6,108 nucleotides of DNA from an uncultured Sphingomonadales bacterium. Lineage in GTDB: Bacteria; Pseudomonadota; Alphaproteobacteria; Sphingomonadales; Sphingomonadaceae. Under the pieces are notes generated by a model. The model saw only the letters and a list, made by a program, of their open reading frames with translations, was not told the DNA's origin and did not search any database. The DNA lies in assembly GCA_903911985.1 (NCBI GenBank), contig CAIWFP010000208.1, positions 1 through 6,108 on the forward strand, written 5' to 3'. Each line of letters begins with the position of its first letter. The stretch's first letter is position 1. The translations under genes were made by a program, and so were the position numbers. This document shows positions 1-6,108 of this stretch, in pieces.

Positions 1-428
1 GGGCCTGCAAGAACTACGACGGCGACGTGCAGTCCGATACAGTGGCGCAGGGCTTCGGCTCGCTGGGCCTCATGACCTCGGTTCTGATGTCGCCCGATGG
101 CAAGACGATCGAGGCCGAGGCCGCGCACGGCACCGTGACGCGCCACTATCGCCAGCACCAGCAGGGCAAGGCGACCTCCACCAACCCCATCGCCAGCATC
201 TTCGCCTGGACGCGCGGCCTCATCTATCGCGGCAAGTTCGACAACACCCCGCAAGTGGTGCGCTTTGCCGAGGCGCTGGAGCGCATCTGCGTCGAGACCG
301 TCGAGAGCGGCAAGATGACCAAGGATCTCGCCCTGCTCATCGGCCCCGATCAGGCGTGGATGACCACCGAGCAGTTCTTCGAATCGGTCGCGCAGAACCT
401 CGAAAGCGAAATGAAGACCTGGGCCTAA
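1..428 (+). CDS. icd: NADP-dependent isocitrate dehydrogenase, C-terminal part (5' end outside window)
   Basis: Oxidatively decarboxylates isocitrate to 2-oxoglutarate with NADP+ in the cytosolic TCA cycle. The open frame enters from the left edge (first full codon at base 3, ACKNYDGDVQSD) and ends with TAA at 426-428, leaving about 141 C-terminal residues. The sequence closely resembles the eukaryote-type homodimeric NADP-IDH family (human IDH1/2-like, roughly 405-415 residues), not the E. coli Icd type. The two aspartates of DGDVQSD (codons at 24 and 36) match the metal-binding D275 and D279 of human IDH1. The Arg-His of HGTVTRH (codons at 141 and 144) matches the NADP-contacting R314/H315. 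STNPIASIFAWTRGL and MTKDLA are further family signatures. The apparent GTG start at base 27 is internal and not a real start. A terminator follows 22 bases after the stop, so the gene appears transcriptionally separate from the antiporter. Confidence 0.96.
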   Translation, partial: ACKNYDGDVQSDTVAQGFGSLGLMTSVLMSPDGKTIEAEAAHGTVTRHYRQHQQGKATSTNPIASIFAWTRGLIYRGKFDNTPQVVRFAEALERICVETVESGKMTKDLALLIGPDQAWMTTEQFFESVAQNLESEMKTWA

Positions 429-450
429 CCGCCTCTCTTCACACCAAAAC

Positions 451-485
451 AAAGGCCCGGCCGGAGCAATCCCGCCGGGCCTTTT
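451..485 (+). terminator. Rho-independent terminator after icd
   Basis: A perfect 11-bp stem, AAAGGCCCGGC (451-461) with GCCGGGCCTTT (474-484), encloses a 12-base loop and runs into a short T tract (482-485, then GCTTTC). It begins 22 bases after the icd stop. The opposite strand also has T-rich sequence after the stem (CCTTTGTTTTGG), so it may work in both directions, though no minus-strand gene ends here. Confidence 0.88.
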
Positions 486-564
486 GCTTTCGGCCCTCAG
501 GCGCGCAACCATTCCCCCGCCCATAAACCTTCCCAATCCTGCGCCCATCCCCTAGCCTTGCGCC

Positions 565-2367
565 ATGGCAGACAGCTCCTTCCCCTCCCCAACCTCGCTT
601 GGCGACACGCTGGTCATTCTGGGCGCGGCGGGCATCGTCATCCCGGTATTCGCCCGCTTTCGCATCACCCCGGTCATCGGCTTCATCCTCACCGGGCTGC
701 TGGTCGGCCCCTATGGCCTCGGCCGCCATGTGTTCGATCACCCATGGCTGTCAGCCATCACCATTTCCGATCCCGAGGCGCTGCAACCCTTCGCCCAGTT
801 CGGCATCATCCTGCTGCTGTTCTCGGTGGGGCTGGAGCTGAGCTTCTACCGCCTGTGGGCCATGCGCCGTCAGGTTTTCGGCCTTGGCGCGTTGGAATTG
901 CTGGGCAGCGCCCTGCTGCTGGCCTTCGCGCTGGCCTTTGCCGGCGAGGGGGTGGGCGGCGCGCTCGGGCTTGGCGTGGCGCTGGCCATGTCCTCCACCG
1001 CGCTGGTGCTGCCGCTGGTCGGCACCAGCACCAGCGTCGGCCGCTCGGCGCTCGCCATGCTGCTGTTCGAGGATCTGGCGCTGGTGCCGATCATCTTCCT
1101 GCTCGGCGCGCTGCCCCCCACCACCGGCCCATCCTCTGGCGCATCGGGCAGCCTCGCCCCATGGGCGGCGATGGCCCACACCCTGTGGCTGGGCGGCGTG
1201 GTCATCATCGCCCTGCTGGTGTTCGGCCGTTTCCTCCTGCCCCGCCTCTTTGCCCAGGCCGCCCGCACCAAAAGCCCCGAACTGTTCCTCTCCGCCACGC
1301 TGCTGGTGGTCATCGTCTCGGCACTGGCAACGGCGGGCACGGGCCTCTCCCCAATCGTCGGCGCGCTGATTGCCGGGCTGGTCATTGCCGAAACCGAATA
1401 TCACGGCGAGGTCGAGACCATCACCTCGCCATTCAAGGGGCTGGCTCTGGGCATTTTTCTCATCACCGTTGGCATGGGGATAGATCTGGAGGTCATCGCC
1501 CGCAATCTCGTCCCCATTGTCGCCGCCACCGTGGCGGTGGTGGTGGTCAAGGCCGCCGTCACCGCCGGTTTGCTGCGCATGGGTGGCGCCCGCGCGGGCA
1601 CCGCGACAGAGGCGGGCATCCTGCTCGCCTCGCCATCGGAGACCACGCTGATCGTGCTGGGCGCCGCCGCCGCCGCTGGCCTCATCCAGCCCGGCACCGC
1701 GCGCTTCTGGCAGATCGTCACGGCGCTTGGCCTCACCATCACCCCGCTGCTGGCCTGGGCCGGGCGCCGCCTTGCCCGGCAGGTGGAGGCCGCCACCCTG
1801 CCCCCCGCCGAGCCCAAATCCGGCCCCGGCGAGCGCGCCATCATCATCGGCTTTGGCCGCGTGGGCCAGCTGGTCGCCGACATGCTCTCCCGCCACCAGC
1901 GCGCCTACATCGGCCTCGACAGCAACCCCGACCTCATCGCCGAAGGTCTGCGCGCCGGGCATCCGGTGGTATTCGGCAACGCCGCGCGTGGCCCAACGCT
2001 GACCCGCCTCGGGCTCGAATCCACCAGCGCCGTCATCCTCACCATGGATGACGCCGTCATCGCCCAGCGCCTTGTCCGCCGCCTGCGCGGCCTTCACCCC
2101 ACCCTGCCGATCATCGCCCGCGCCCGCGACGCCACCCACGCCGCGCAACTCTACCGCGCCGGCGCCACCCTCGCCGTCCCCGAGGCGCTGGAAGCCTCGC
2201 TGCAACTGTCCGAGGCGGTGCTGGTGGAAATGGGCGTCCCCATGGGCTTCGTCCTCGCCTCCATCCACGAAAAACGCGACGAACTGCGCGAACAGATCAT
2301 GGAGGAAGGGGAGTTGAGCGCCAAACCGACGCTGAAGTCGCCGAGTTTAAGGGACAGGGAAGGATGA
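565..2367 (+). CDS. KefB/KefC-type monovalent cation:proton antiporter (CPA2) with RCK/TrkA-N domain
   Basis: Inner-membrane transporter predicted to exchange K+ (or Na+) for H+. The 600 residues match the size of KefB (601) and KefC (620). Residues about 13-405 form a multi-helix Na+/H+ exchanger domain with clear CPA2 signatures: GFILTGLLVGPYGLG (39-53), FAQFGIILLLFSVGLEL (76-92), MSSTALVLP (142-150), LLFEDLALVP (166-175, with D170 at the conserved acidic position) and SPFKGLALGIFLITVGMG (288-305), comparable to the KefC stretch after its HALE motif. After a linker, residues about 424-540 form a Rossmann RCK_N/TrkA-N domain with GFGRVG (429-434), the ribose-binding acidic residue D452, and IIARARD (516-522). 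There is no TrkA-C domain. The usual YGDA motif of the RCK fold reads FGNA (470-473). ATG 565 is chosen because the exchanger domain begins soon after and an in-frame TAG lies 12 bases upstream (553-555). No KefF/KefG partner gene is visible, so glutathione gating is unproven; K+ specificity is inferred. Confidence 0.93.
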   Translation: MADSSFPSPTSLGDTLVILGAAGIVIPVFARFRITPVIGFILTGLLVGPYGLGRHVFDHPWLSAITISDPEALQPFAQFGIILLLFSVGLELSFYRLWAMRRQVFGLGALELLGSALLLAFALAFAGEGVGGALGLGVALAMSSTALVLPLVGTSTSVGRSALAMLLFEDLALVPIIFLLGALPPTTGPSSGASGSLAPWAAMAHTLWLGGVVIIALLVFGRFLLPRLFAQAARTKSPELFLSATLLVVIVSALATAGTGLSPIVGALIAGLVIAETEYHGEVETITSPFKGLALGIFLITVGMGIDLEVIARNLVPIVAATVAVVVVKAAVTAGLLRMGGARAGTATEAGILLASPSETTLIVLGAAAAAGLIQPGTARFWQIVTALGLTITPLLAWAGRRLARQVEAATLPPAEPKSGPGERAIIIGFGRVGQLVADMLSRHQRAYIGLDSNPDLIAEGLRAGHPVVFGNAARGPTLTRLGLESTSAVILTMDDAVIAQRLVRRLRGLHPTLPIIARARDATHAAQLYRAGATLAVPEALEASLQLSEAVLVEMGVPMGFVLASIHEKRDELREQIMEEGELSAKPTLKSPSLRDREG

Positions 2368-2396
2368 AGGGATAGATGCGAGGGGTGTTTAATGTG

Positions 2397-2418
2397 CCGA
2401 TTTGCCAGCGCAAATCGG
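2397..2418. repeat. Perfect 9-bp palindrome with tetraloop in the convergent intergenic region
   Basis: CCGATTTGC (2397-2405) and GCAAATCGG (2410-2418) are exact inverted repeats around the 4-base loop CAGC, starting 30 bases after the antiporter stop. Neither strand has a T tract beside it, so it is not a canonical intrinsic terminator. Its place between two convergent genes would still suit transcript 3'-end formation or protection. It could also be part of a dispersed palindromic (REP-like) repeat, which one copy cannot show. Confidence 0.6.
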
Positions 2419-2463
2419 TTGGCCCTTCGCTGTCCCATAACTTGTCAGCGTTGCGCGCCAACC
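2417..2463. repeat. Second, nested inverted repeat overlapping the first palindrome
   Basis: GGTTGGC (2417-2423) pairs with GCCAACC (2457-2463), and inside it CGCTG (2428-2432) pairs with CAGCG (2446-2450), giving an imperfect two-step hairpin. The outer arm shares bases with the right arm of the neighbouring 9-bp palindrome. CCGATTT also recurs at 2481-2487, so AAATCGG (2412-2418) could pair in either direction. A small third palindrome, GCGGC/GCCGC, sits at 2494-2505. The block 2397-2505 is therefore unusually rich in alternative foldbacks. Confidence 0.45.
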
Positions 2464-2537
2464 AAGCCTTGCGCCCAGATCCGATTTCCGAAGGCGGCAG
2501 GCCGCGATCAGGTAGACAGCCCAGTCGCCGAAAGCCC

Positions 2538-3044
2538 TCAACCTTCATAAAGCTGCCACCGCCCCCGCTCCCTGACGAGATCCAGCCCATATTCCTCCCC
2601 GCAAAGTGGGCCACATTCGCTCCACACGCTGACATGCGCGAATGGACACCGATGCCCTTGCGTTTCCACCTCCTGGAATTCTGGTCTGTACAGACGAATA
2701 GTCTCCGGACACCCGTATCTCCGATCTGTCCTCAGCAAACCCCGCAACAGATCCGTTGGCACTTGGGTGGGAATCTGCGCCGCCACACTGCGTGCCCTAA
2801 TTCCTGGCGCGACCGGATGCCATTCGCCCCACGCCTCACCGCGCAAGGGTCTCTCAAACATCGTTGGCTCTATCGCCGTGACGAAACACGATTTGTGATC
2901 GAACTTGGCGGCTGCTTGCTGCACGGCCATTGCCAGAACGGCATGGACGTCGGTTTGGGCAAACTTGGGCGGAGTGTCGCGGCACGAAGCCAGTAGGCAA
3001 CATCCAACTAGGGGCAAACTCCGCAGGGTCGCCCCCCACCTCAC
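2538..3044 (-). CDS. Hypothetical small predicted lipoprotein downstream of and overlapping alaS
   Basis: I do not recognise this 168-residue protein. Its N-terminus looks like a lipoprotein signal: a basic n-region (MRWGATLR), a hydrophobic stretch (9-20) and a lipobox LASC (18-21), predicting cleavage before C21 and lipid attachment. The mature part is soluble-looking with five further cysteines (53, 112, 133, 144, 148), including a CGPLC pair that could form disulfides in the periplasm. It ends with a motif-like stretch, GEEYGLDLVRERGRWQLYE (149-167), resembling the closing strands of small secreted proteins in sphingomonads (from memory). The GTG start (3044-3042) overlaps the alaS TGA (3043-3041) as GTGA, suggesting translational coupling and co-transcription with alaS. 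Codon use is unlike its neighbours, with several AGA, AGG, CTA and ATA codons and lower GC, consistent with recent gain or relaxed selection. The main evidence that it is real is the signal peptide and the junction. Confidence 0.7.
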   Translation of the reverse strand: MRWGATLRSLPLVGCCLLASCRDTPPKFAQTDVHAVLAMAVQQAAAKFDHKSCFVTAIEPTMFERPLRGEAWGEWHPVAPGIRARSVAAQIPTQVPTDLLRGLLRTDRRYGCPETIRLYRPEFQEVETQGHRCPFAHVSVWSECGPLCGEEYGLDLVRERGRWQLYEG

Positions 3045-5701
3045 CCCGCCAGTGCCGTCCTCACCGCCGCCAAAGCATCCGCCGCCTTGCCGCCATCCGG
3101 CCCGCCGCCCTGCGCCATATCCGCGCGGCCACCGCCGCCCTTGCCGCCCAGCGCCTCCACGCCCACGCGCACGAGGTCAACCGCGCTGAACCGCCCGGTC
3201 AGATCATCCGTCACCGCCACGGCAAAGGTCGCCCGCCCCTCGTTCACCGCGCAGATCGCGGCAATGCCGCTGCCGATCCGCTGCTTGGCGCCATCCAGCA
3301 GCCCGCGCAATTCCTTGGGCTCCAGCCCCTCGATCACCTGGCCACTGAAGGTCACGCCCGCGATATTCTCATCCGCCGCCGCGCCACCACCAGAGCCACC
3401 ACCCAGAGCCCCTGAAAGCGCTAAGGCCTTCTTCGCCTCGGCCAATTCCCGCTCCAGCTTGCGCCGCTCGTCGAGCAAAGCGGCCACGCGCCCCTCAACC
3501 TCATCCGGCGTCGCCCGCAACAGCGAAGCCGCACCCTTCAACTGCTCCTCGCGGCCGACAAGCCAGGCCCGCGCGCCCTCGCCGGTCAGCGCCTCGATAC
3601 GCCGCACACCACTGGCGACGGCGCTCTCGCTGACCACCCGAACCACGCCAATATCGCCCAGCGCCCGCACATGGGTGCCGCCGCACAGTTCCACCGAATA
3701 GGCCCGGCCATTGCCCGCCCGGCCCATGGCCAACACGCGCACTTCCTCGCCATATTTCTCGCCAAACAGCGCCATGGCCCCGGCCTCGATGGCATCCTCC
3801 GGGCTCATCAGCCGGGTCGAGACGGGATCATTGGCCCGCACCTCGGCATTCACCTCGGCCTCAATCGCGGCGATATCGTCGGCCAAAAGCGCCGCCGGAT
3901 GCGAAAAGTCGAACCGCAACCGCTCGGCCGAAACCATCGACCCCTTCTGCGTGACGTGATCGCCCAACCGCCGGCGCAAGGCCGCATGCAGCAAGTGGGT
4001 AGCGGAGTGATTGGCCCGAATGGCATCGCGCCGGACAGTGTCAATCGCCAGCGCCACCGCCTCGCCAACGCGGATCGTCCCCGTCGTCACCACGGCATGA
4101 TGCGCATGCAACCGCCCCAAAGGCTTGGCGGTGTCGGACACCACCAACGCCAGCCCATCGGGGCCGGAAATCGTGCCGGCATCACCGCTCTGCCCACCGC
4201 TTTCACCATAGAACGGCGTCTGGTTGGTGATGACGATTACCTCGTCGCCGGCCGTGGCACTGTCCACCTCGGCCCCGCCCTTCACCAGCGCAACCACCTG
4301 CCCTTCGCCGACCGTGGCGGTATAGCCGGTGAACTCGGTCGCCCCCACACGCTCGGCGATGTCGAACCAAACCTCGCCCGCTGCCGCCTCGCCGCTGCCC
4401 TTCCACGCCGCGCGAGCCGCCGCCTTCTGCTGGGCCATGGCCGCGTCAAAGCCGGCCTTGTCCACGCCAATGCCCCGCGCACGCAGCGCGTCTTCGGTCA
4501 GATCATAGGGAAAGCCAAAAGTGTCATAGAGCCGGAACGCGGTTTCACCCGGCAATGTTCCGCCATCGGTGAGGGTCCCGGTTGCCTCGTCGAGCAGCTT
4601 CAATCCCTTGTCCAGCGTCTGGCGGAACTTGGTCTCCTCGCGCTCCAGCACCTCGGTAATCAGCGCCTGCGCGCGGGCCAGCTCGGGATAAGCCGCGCCC
4701 ATTTCGGTCACCAGTGCCGGGACCAGACGGTGCATCAGCGGTTTGTCCGCTCCCAACAGATGCGCATGGCGCATCGCCCGCCGCATGATCCGCCGAAGCA
4801 CATAGCCGCGCCCCTCGTTGCTCGGCAGCACGCCGTCGGCCAGCAGAAAGCTGGTCGAGCGCAAATGGTCGGCAATTACGCGGTGGCTCGCCCGGCTTTC
4901 GCCCTCGGCCTTCACCCCGGTCAGGCTTTCCGAGGCCCCGATCAGCGCGCGGAATGTGTCGATATCGTAATTGTCATGCACCCCCTGCATCACCGCGGCG
5001 ATGCGCTCCAGTCCCATGCCGGTATCGATCGAGGGCTTGGGCAAAGGCGCGCGACTGCCATCGGCCGCCTGCTCAAACTGCATGAACACGAGATTCCAGA
5101 TCTCGATGAACCGGTCACCATCCTCATCCGGGCTGCCGGGAGGGCCACCGGGAATATGGGCGCCGTGGTCATAGAAGATCTCGCTGCACGGCCCGCAAGG
5201 CCCGGTATCACCCATCGACCAGAAATTGTCGTTGGTGGGGATGCGGATGATCCGCTGCTCCGGAATGCCGGCAATCTTCTGCCACAACCCAAATGCCTCG
5301 TCATCGGTGTGATAAACGGTGACGGTCAGCTTGTCCTTGGCCAGCCCCCATTCGCGGGTCAGCAGCGTCCAAGCATGCAGGATCGCCTGTTCCTTGAAAT
5401 AATCGCCGAAGGAGAAGTTCCCCAGCATTTCAAAGAAAGTGTGATGCCGCGCCGTATAGCCGACGTTGTCGAGGTCATTATGCTTGCCGCCGGCCCGCAC
5501 GCATTTCTGCGAGGATGTCGCCCGCGGGGTGCCGCGCCTCTCCAGCCCGGTGAACACGTTCTTGAAGGGCACCATGCCGGCGTTGGTAAACATCAACGTC
5601 GGATCATTGTATGGCACCAGCGGCGCGGATGGCACCACCTCGTGGGCATTGCTCCCGAAATAATCGAGGAACGAACGGCGGATATCGTTGGTCGAGCTCA
5701 T
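3041..5701 (-). CDS. alaS: Alanine--tRNA ligase (AlaRS)
   Basis: Charges tRNA-Ala with alanine in the cytosol and hydrolyses mischarged Ser/Gly-tRNA-Ala. The 886 residues match the family's usual 870-890 and all parts look intact. The class II catalytic core occupies about 5-240: motif 1 region around DPTLMFTNAGMVPFKNVF (33-50), motif 2 RHHTFFEMLGNFSFGDYF (85-102), GDTGPCGPCSEIFYD (164-178) and motif 3 GMGLERIA (228-235). An insertion GGPPGSPDEDGDR (185-197) is one I associate with alphaproteobacterial AlaRS. The tRNA-recognition helices span about 240-450. The editing domain (about 550-710) carries the zinc ligands H565 and H569 (NHSATH) and C673 and H677 (CGGTH). A coiled coil (about 735-762), a glycine-rich linker (767-773) and the C-Ala domain with GGKGGGGRADMAQGGG (852-867) finish the protein. 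ATG 5701 gives the expected N-terminus; there is no strong Shine-Dalgarno. It follows recA by 131 bases on the same strand. Confidence 0.98.
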   Translation of the reverse strand: MSSTNDIRRSFLDYFGSNAHEVVPSAPLVPYNDPTLMFTNAGMVPFKNVFTGLERRGTPRATSSQKCVRAGGKHNDLDNVGYTARHHTFFEMLGNFSFGDYFKEQAILHAWTLLTREWGLAKDKLTVTVYHTDDEAFGLWQKIAGIPEQRIIRIPTNDNFWSMGDTGPCGPCSEIFYDHGAHIPGGPPGSPDEDGDRFIEIWNLVFMQFEQAADGSRAPLPKPSIDTGMGLERIAAVMQGVHDNYDIDTFRALIGASESLTGVKAEGESRASHRVIADHLRSTSFLLADGVLPSNEGRGYVLRRIMRRAMRHAHLLGADKPLMHRLVPALVTEMGAAYPELARAQALITEVLEREETKFRQTLDKGLKLLDEATGTLTDGGTLPGETAFRLYDTFGFPYDLTEDALRARGIGVDKAGFDAAMAQQKAAARAAWKGSGEAAAGEVWFDIAERVGATEFTGYTATVGEGQVVALVKGGAEVDSATAGDEVIVITNQTPFYGESGGQSGDAGTISGPDGLALVVSDTAKPLGRLHAHHAVVTTGTIRVGEAVALAIDTVRRDAIRANHSATHLLHAALRRRLGDHVTQKGSMVSAERLRFDFSHPAALLADDIAAIEAEVNAEVRANDPVSTRLMSPEDAIEAGAMALFGEKYGEEVRVLAMGRAGNGRAYSVELCGGTHVRALGDIGVVRVVSESAVASGVRRIEALTGEGARAWLVGREEQLKGAASLLRATPDEVEGRVAALLDERRKLERELAEAKKALALSGALGGGSGGGAAADENIAGVTFSGQVIEGLEPKELRGLLDGAKQRIGSGIAAICAVNEGRATFAVAVTDDLTGRFSAVDLVRVGVEALGGKGGGGRADMAQGGGPDGGKAADALAAVRTALAG

Positions 5702-5709
5702 GGGGCCTG

Positions 5710-5738
5710 CCGATAAGCCACCACGCCGCGCCGGACAA
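5710..5738 (-). promoter_or_regulatory. Possible alaS promoter, nearly leaderless
   Basis: Read on the minus strand, TTGTCC (5738-5733) and TATCGG (5715-5710) are separated by 17 bases, the standard sigma-70 spacing, though the -10 matches the consensus in only its first three bases. The -10 ends 8 bases before the alaS ATG, so the transcript would start within a few bases of the start codon. That fits the lack of a clear ribosome binding site. This is inferred from spacing and position only; read-through from recA is an alternative. Confidence 0.3.
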
Positions 5739-5768
5739 GCCGCAAAGGCGCTAAAACCTTATCAGAAT

Positions 5769-5831
5769 GCGCGAGGTGGCCCATTCAGGTCACACCGCCC
5801 CGCCGCAATCGCCGCCACCCGGGCCTCGCGC
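5769..5831 (-). terminator. Large imperfect hairpin directly after recA, candidate terminator
   Basis: GCGCGAGG (5769-5776) pairs perfectly with CCTCGCGC (5824-5831). After a 3-base bulge, CCC (5780-5782) pairs with GGG (5821-5823), leaving a 38-base GC-rich loop. On the minus strand the structure starts one base after the recA stop and is followed by AT-richer sequence with a TTTT about 12 bases on (5757-5754). The long loop and weak T tract make it atypical, so attenuation or no function at all is also possible. Confidence 0.3.
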
Positions 5832-5832
5832 C

Positions 5833-6108
5833 TCAGTCCTCGCCGTCCTCGGCATCAGGCCCGGCCATCATCACCTCGGCCAGCCCGGCGGTCTGCCCCC
5901 GAATAGCCGTCTCCAGCTTGTCGCACAGCTCGGTGTTCTCGCGCAGGAAGTTCTTGGCGTTTTCACGACCCTGCCCGATCCGCACCGAATCATAGCTGAA
6001 CCACGCACCCGATTTCTCGACGATGCCCGCCTTCACCCCCAGATCGAGGATCTCGCCAATCTTCGAGATACCCTCGCCATACATGATGTCGAATTCCACC
6101 TGCTTGAA
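5833..6108 (-). CDS. recA: RecA recombinase, C-terminal part (5' end outside window)
   Basis: DNA-dependent ATPase that forms filaments on single-stranded DNA, drives strand exchange and activates LexA self-cleavage in the SOS response. The visible 91 residues run from FKQVEFDIMYGEGISKIGEI at the window edge to a TGA at 5835-5833. They align with the RecA C-terminal region: E. coli has the similar FKQAEFQILYGEGIN, then GVKEKLIEKAGAWYSY against GVKAGIVEKSGAWFSY here, and EKIGQGKANA against VRIGQGRENA. The frame continues to the edge without a start, so the GTG near 6099 is internal. The tail ends in the acidic run DAEDGED, the type known in RecA to damp DNA binding. The Walker A/B motifs and L1/L2 loops lie outside the window. 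It lies upstream of alaS on the same strand, an order I recall as common in alphaproteobacteria. Confidence 0.97.
   Translation of the reverse strand, partial: FKQVEFDIMYGEGISKIGEILDLGVKAGIVEKSGAWFSYDSVRIGQGRENAKNFLRENTELCDKLETAIRGQTAGLAEVMMAGPDAEDGED

Noticed and set aside
439..741. 100-codon minus-strand open frame across the icd terminator and antiporter start
   Set aside because: It spans a strong terminator and the antiporter 5' end, and its translation is low-complexity and charged with no family resemblance.
558..2051. 497-codon open frame overlapping the antiporter on the same strand
   Set aside because: A frame-shifted shadow of the antiporter, very rich in Arg/His/Pro/Gly with no recognisable fold, while the antiporter frame carries all the family motifs.
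751..2268. 505-codon open frame antisense to the antiporter
   Set aside because: Gly/Gln/Asp/His-rich composition typical of an antisense shadow of a membrane protein in GC-rich DNA; no domain seen.
2376..2996. 206-codon plus-strand open frame opposite the lipoprotein gene
   Set aside because: No recognisable motif or signal, Pro/Arg-rich, and it competes with a minus-strand frame that has a lipobox and a coupled start. The minus-strand reading is preferred, though not with certainty.
3360..3410. Run of CCACCACCAGAGCCACC-type repeats considered as a tandem repeat
   Set aside because: It encodes the glycine-rich linker before the C-Ala domain of AlaRS and is explained by the coding sequence.
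3671..5716. 681-codon open frame antisense to alaS
   Set aside because: It mirrors the alaS frame in high-GC DNA, where strong third-position GC bias removes stops from antisense frames. Its translation is low-complexity, rich in Arg/Gly/His/Ala, with no domain; alaS is unmistakable on the other strand.
5751..5760. AAGG/CCTT mini-inverted repeat upstream of alaS, considered as a terminator or operator
   Set aside because: The stem is only 4 bp and has no T tract; expected by chance.

Overview
The window suggests a high-GC alphaproteobacterium, most likely a sphingomonad (Novosphingobium/Sphingobium-like). The protein sequences support this: a eukaryote-type dimeric NADP-isocitrate dehydrogenase, a RecA with a short acidic tail, and an AlaRS carrying the GGPPGSPDEDGDR insertion I associate with alphaproteobacteria. 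Start codons mostly lack a clear Shine-Dalgarno. The genus is inferred from sequence style and not proven.

Layout: (1) 1-428, plus strand: 3' end of icd, followed by a strong hairpin terminator at 451-485. (2) 565-2367, plus strand: a complete KefB/KefC-type cation:proton antiporter with a cytosolic RCK/TrkA-N domain. (3) 2368-2537: a short convergent intergenic block with several nested palindromes. (4) 2538-3044, minus strand: a small, unrecognised predicted lipoprotein with atypical codon use, whose GTG start overlaps the alaS stop. (5) 3041-5701, minus strand: complete alaS. (6) 5702-5832: recA-alaS intergenic region with a large imperfect hairpin next to the recA stop and a promoter-like element just before alaS. 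(7) 5833-6108, minus strand: 3' end of recA, cut by the window edge.

icd (TCA cycle/NADPH), alaS (translation) and recA (recombination/SOS) are housekeeping genes; as I remember it, recA-alaS(-icd) proximity recurs in alphaproteobacteria. The antiporter and the lipoprotein lie between icd and alaS and look like the variable part of the locus. No functional link among all these genes is evident beyond the likely co-transcription of alaS with the lipoprotein gene. I found no mobile element, CRISPR array, tRNA or rRNA, and no convincing new multi-gene system. The parts most worth a second look are the lipoprotein gene and the palindromic block beside it.
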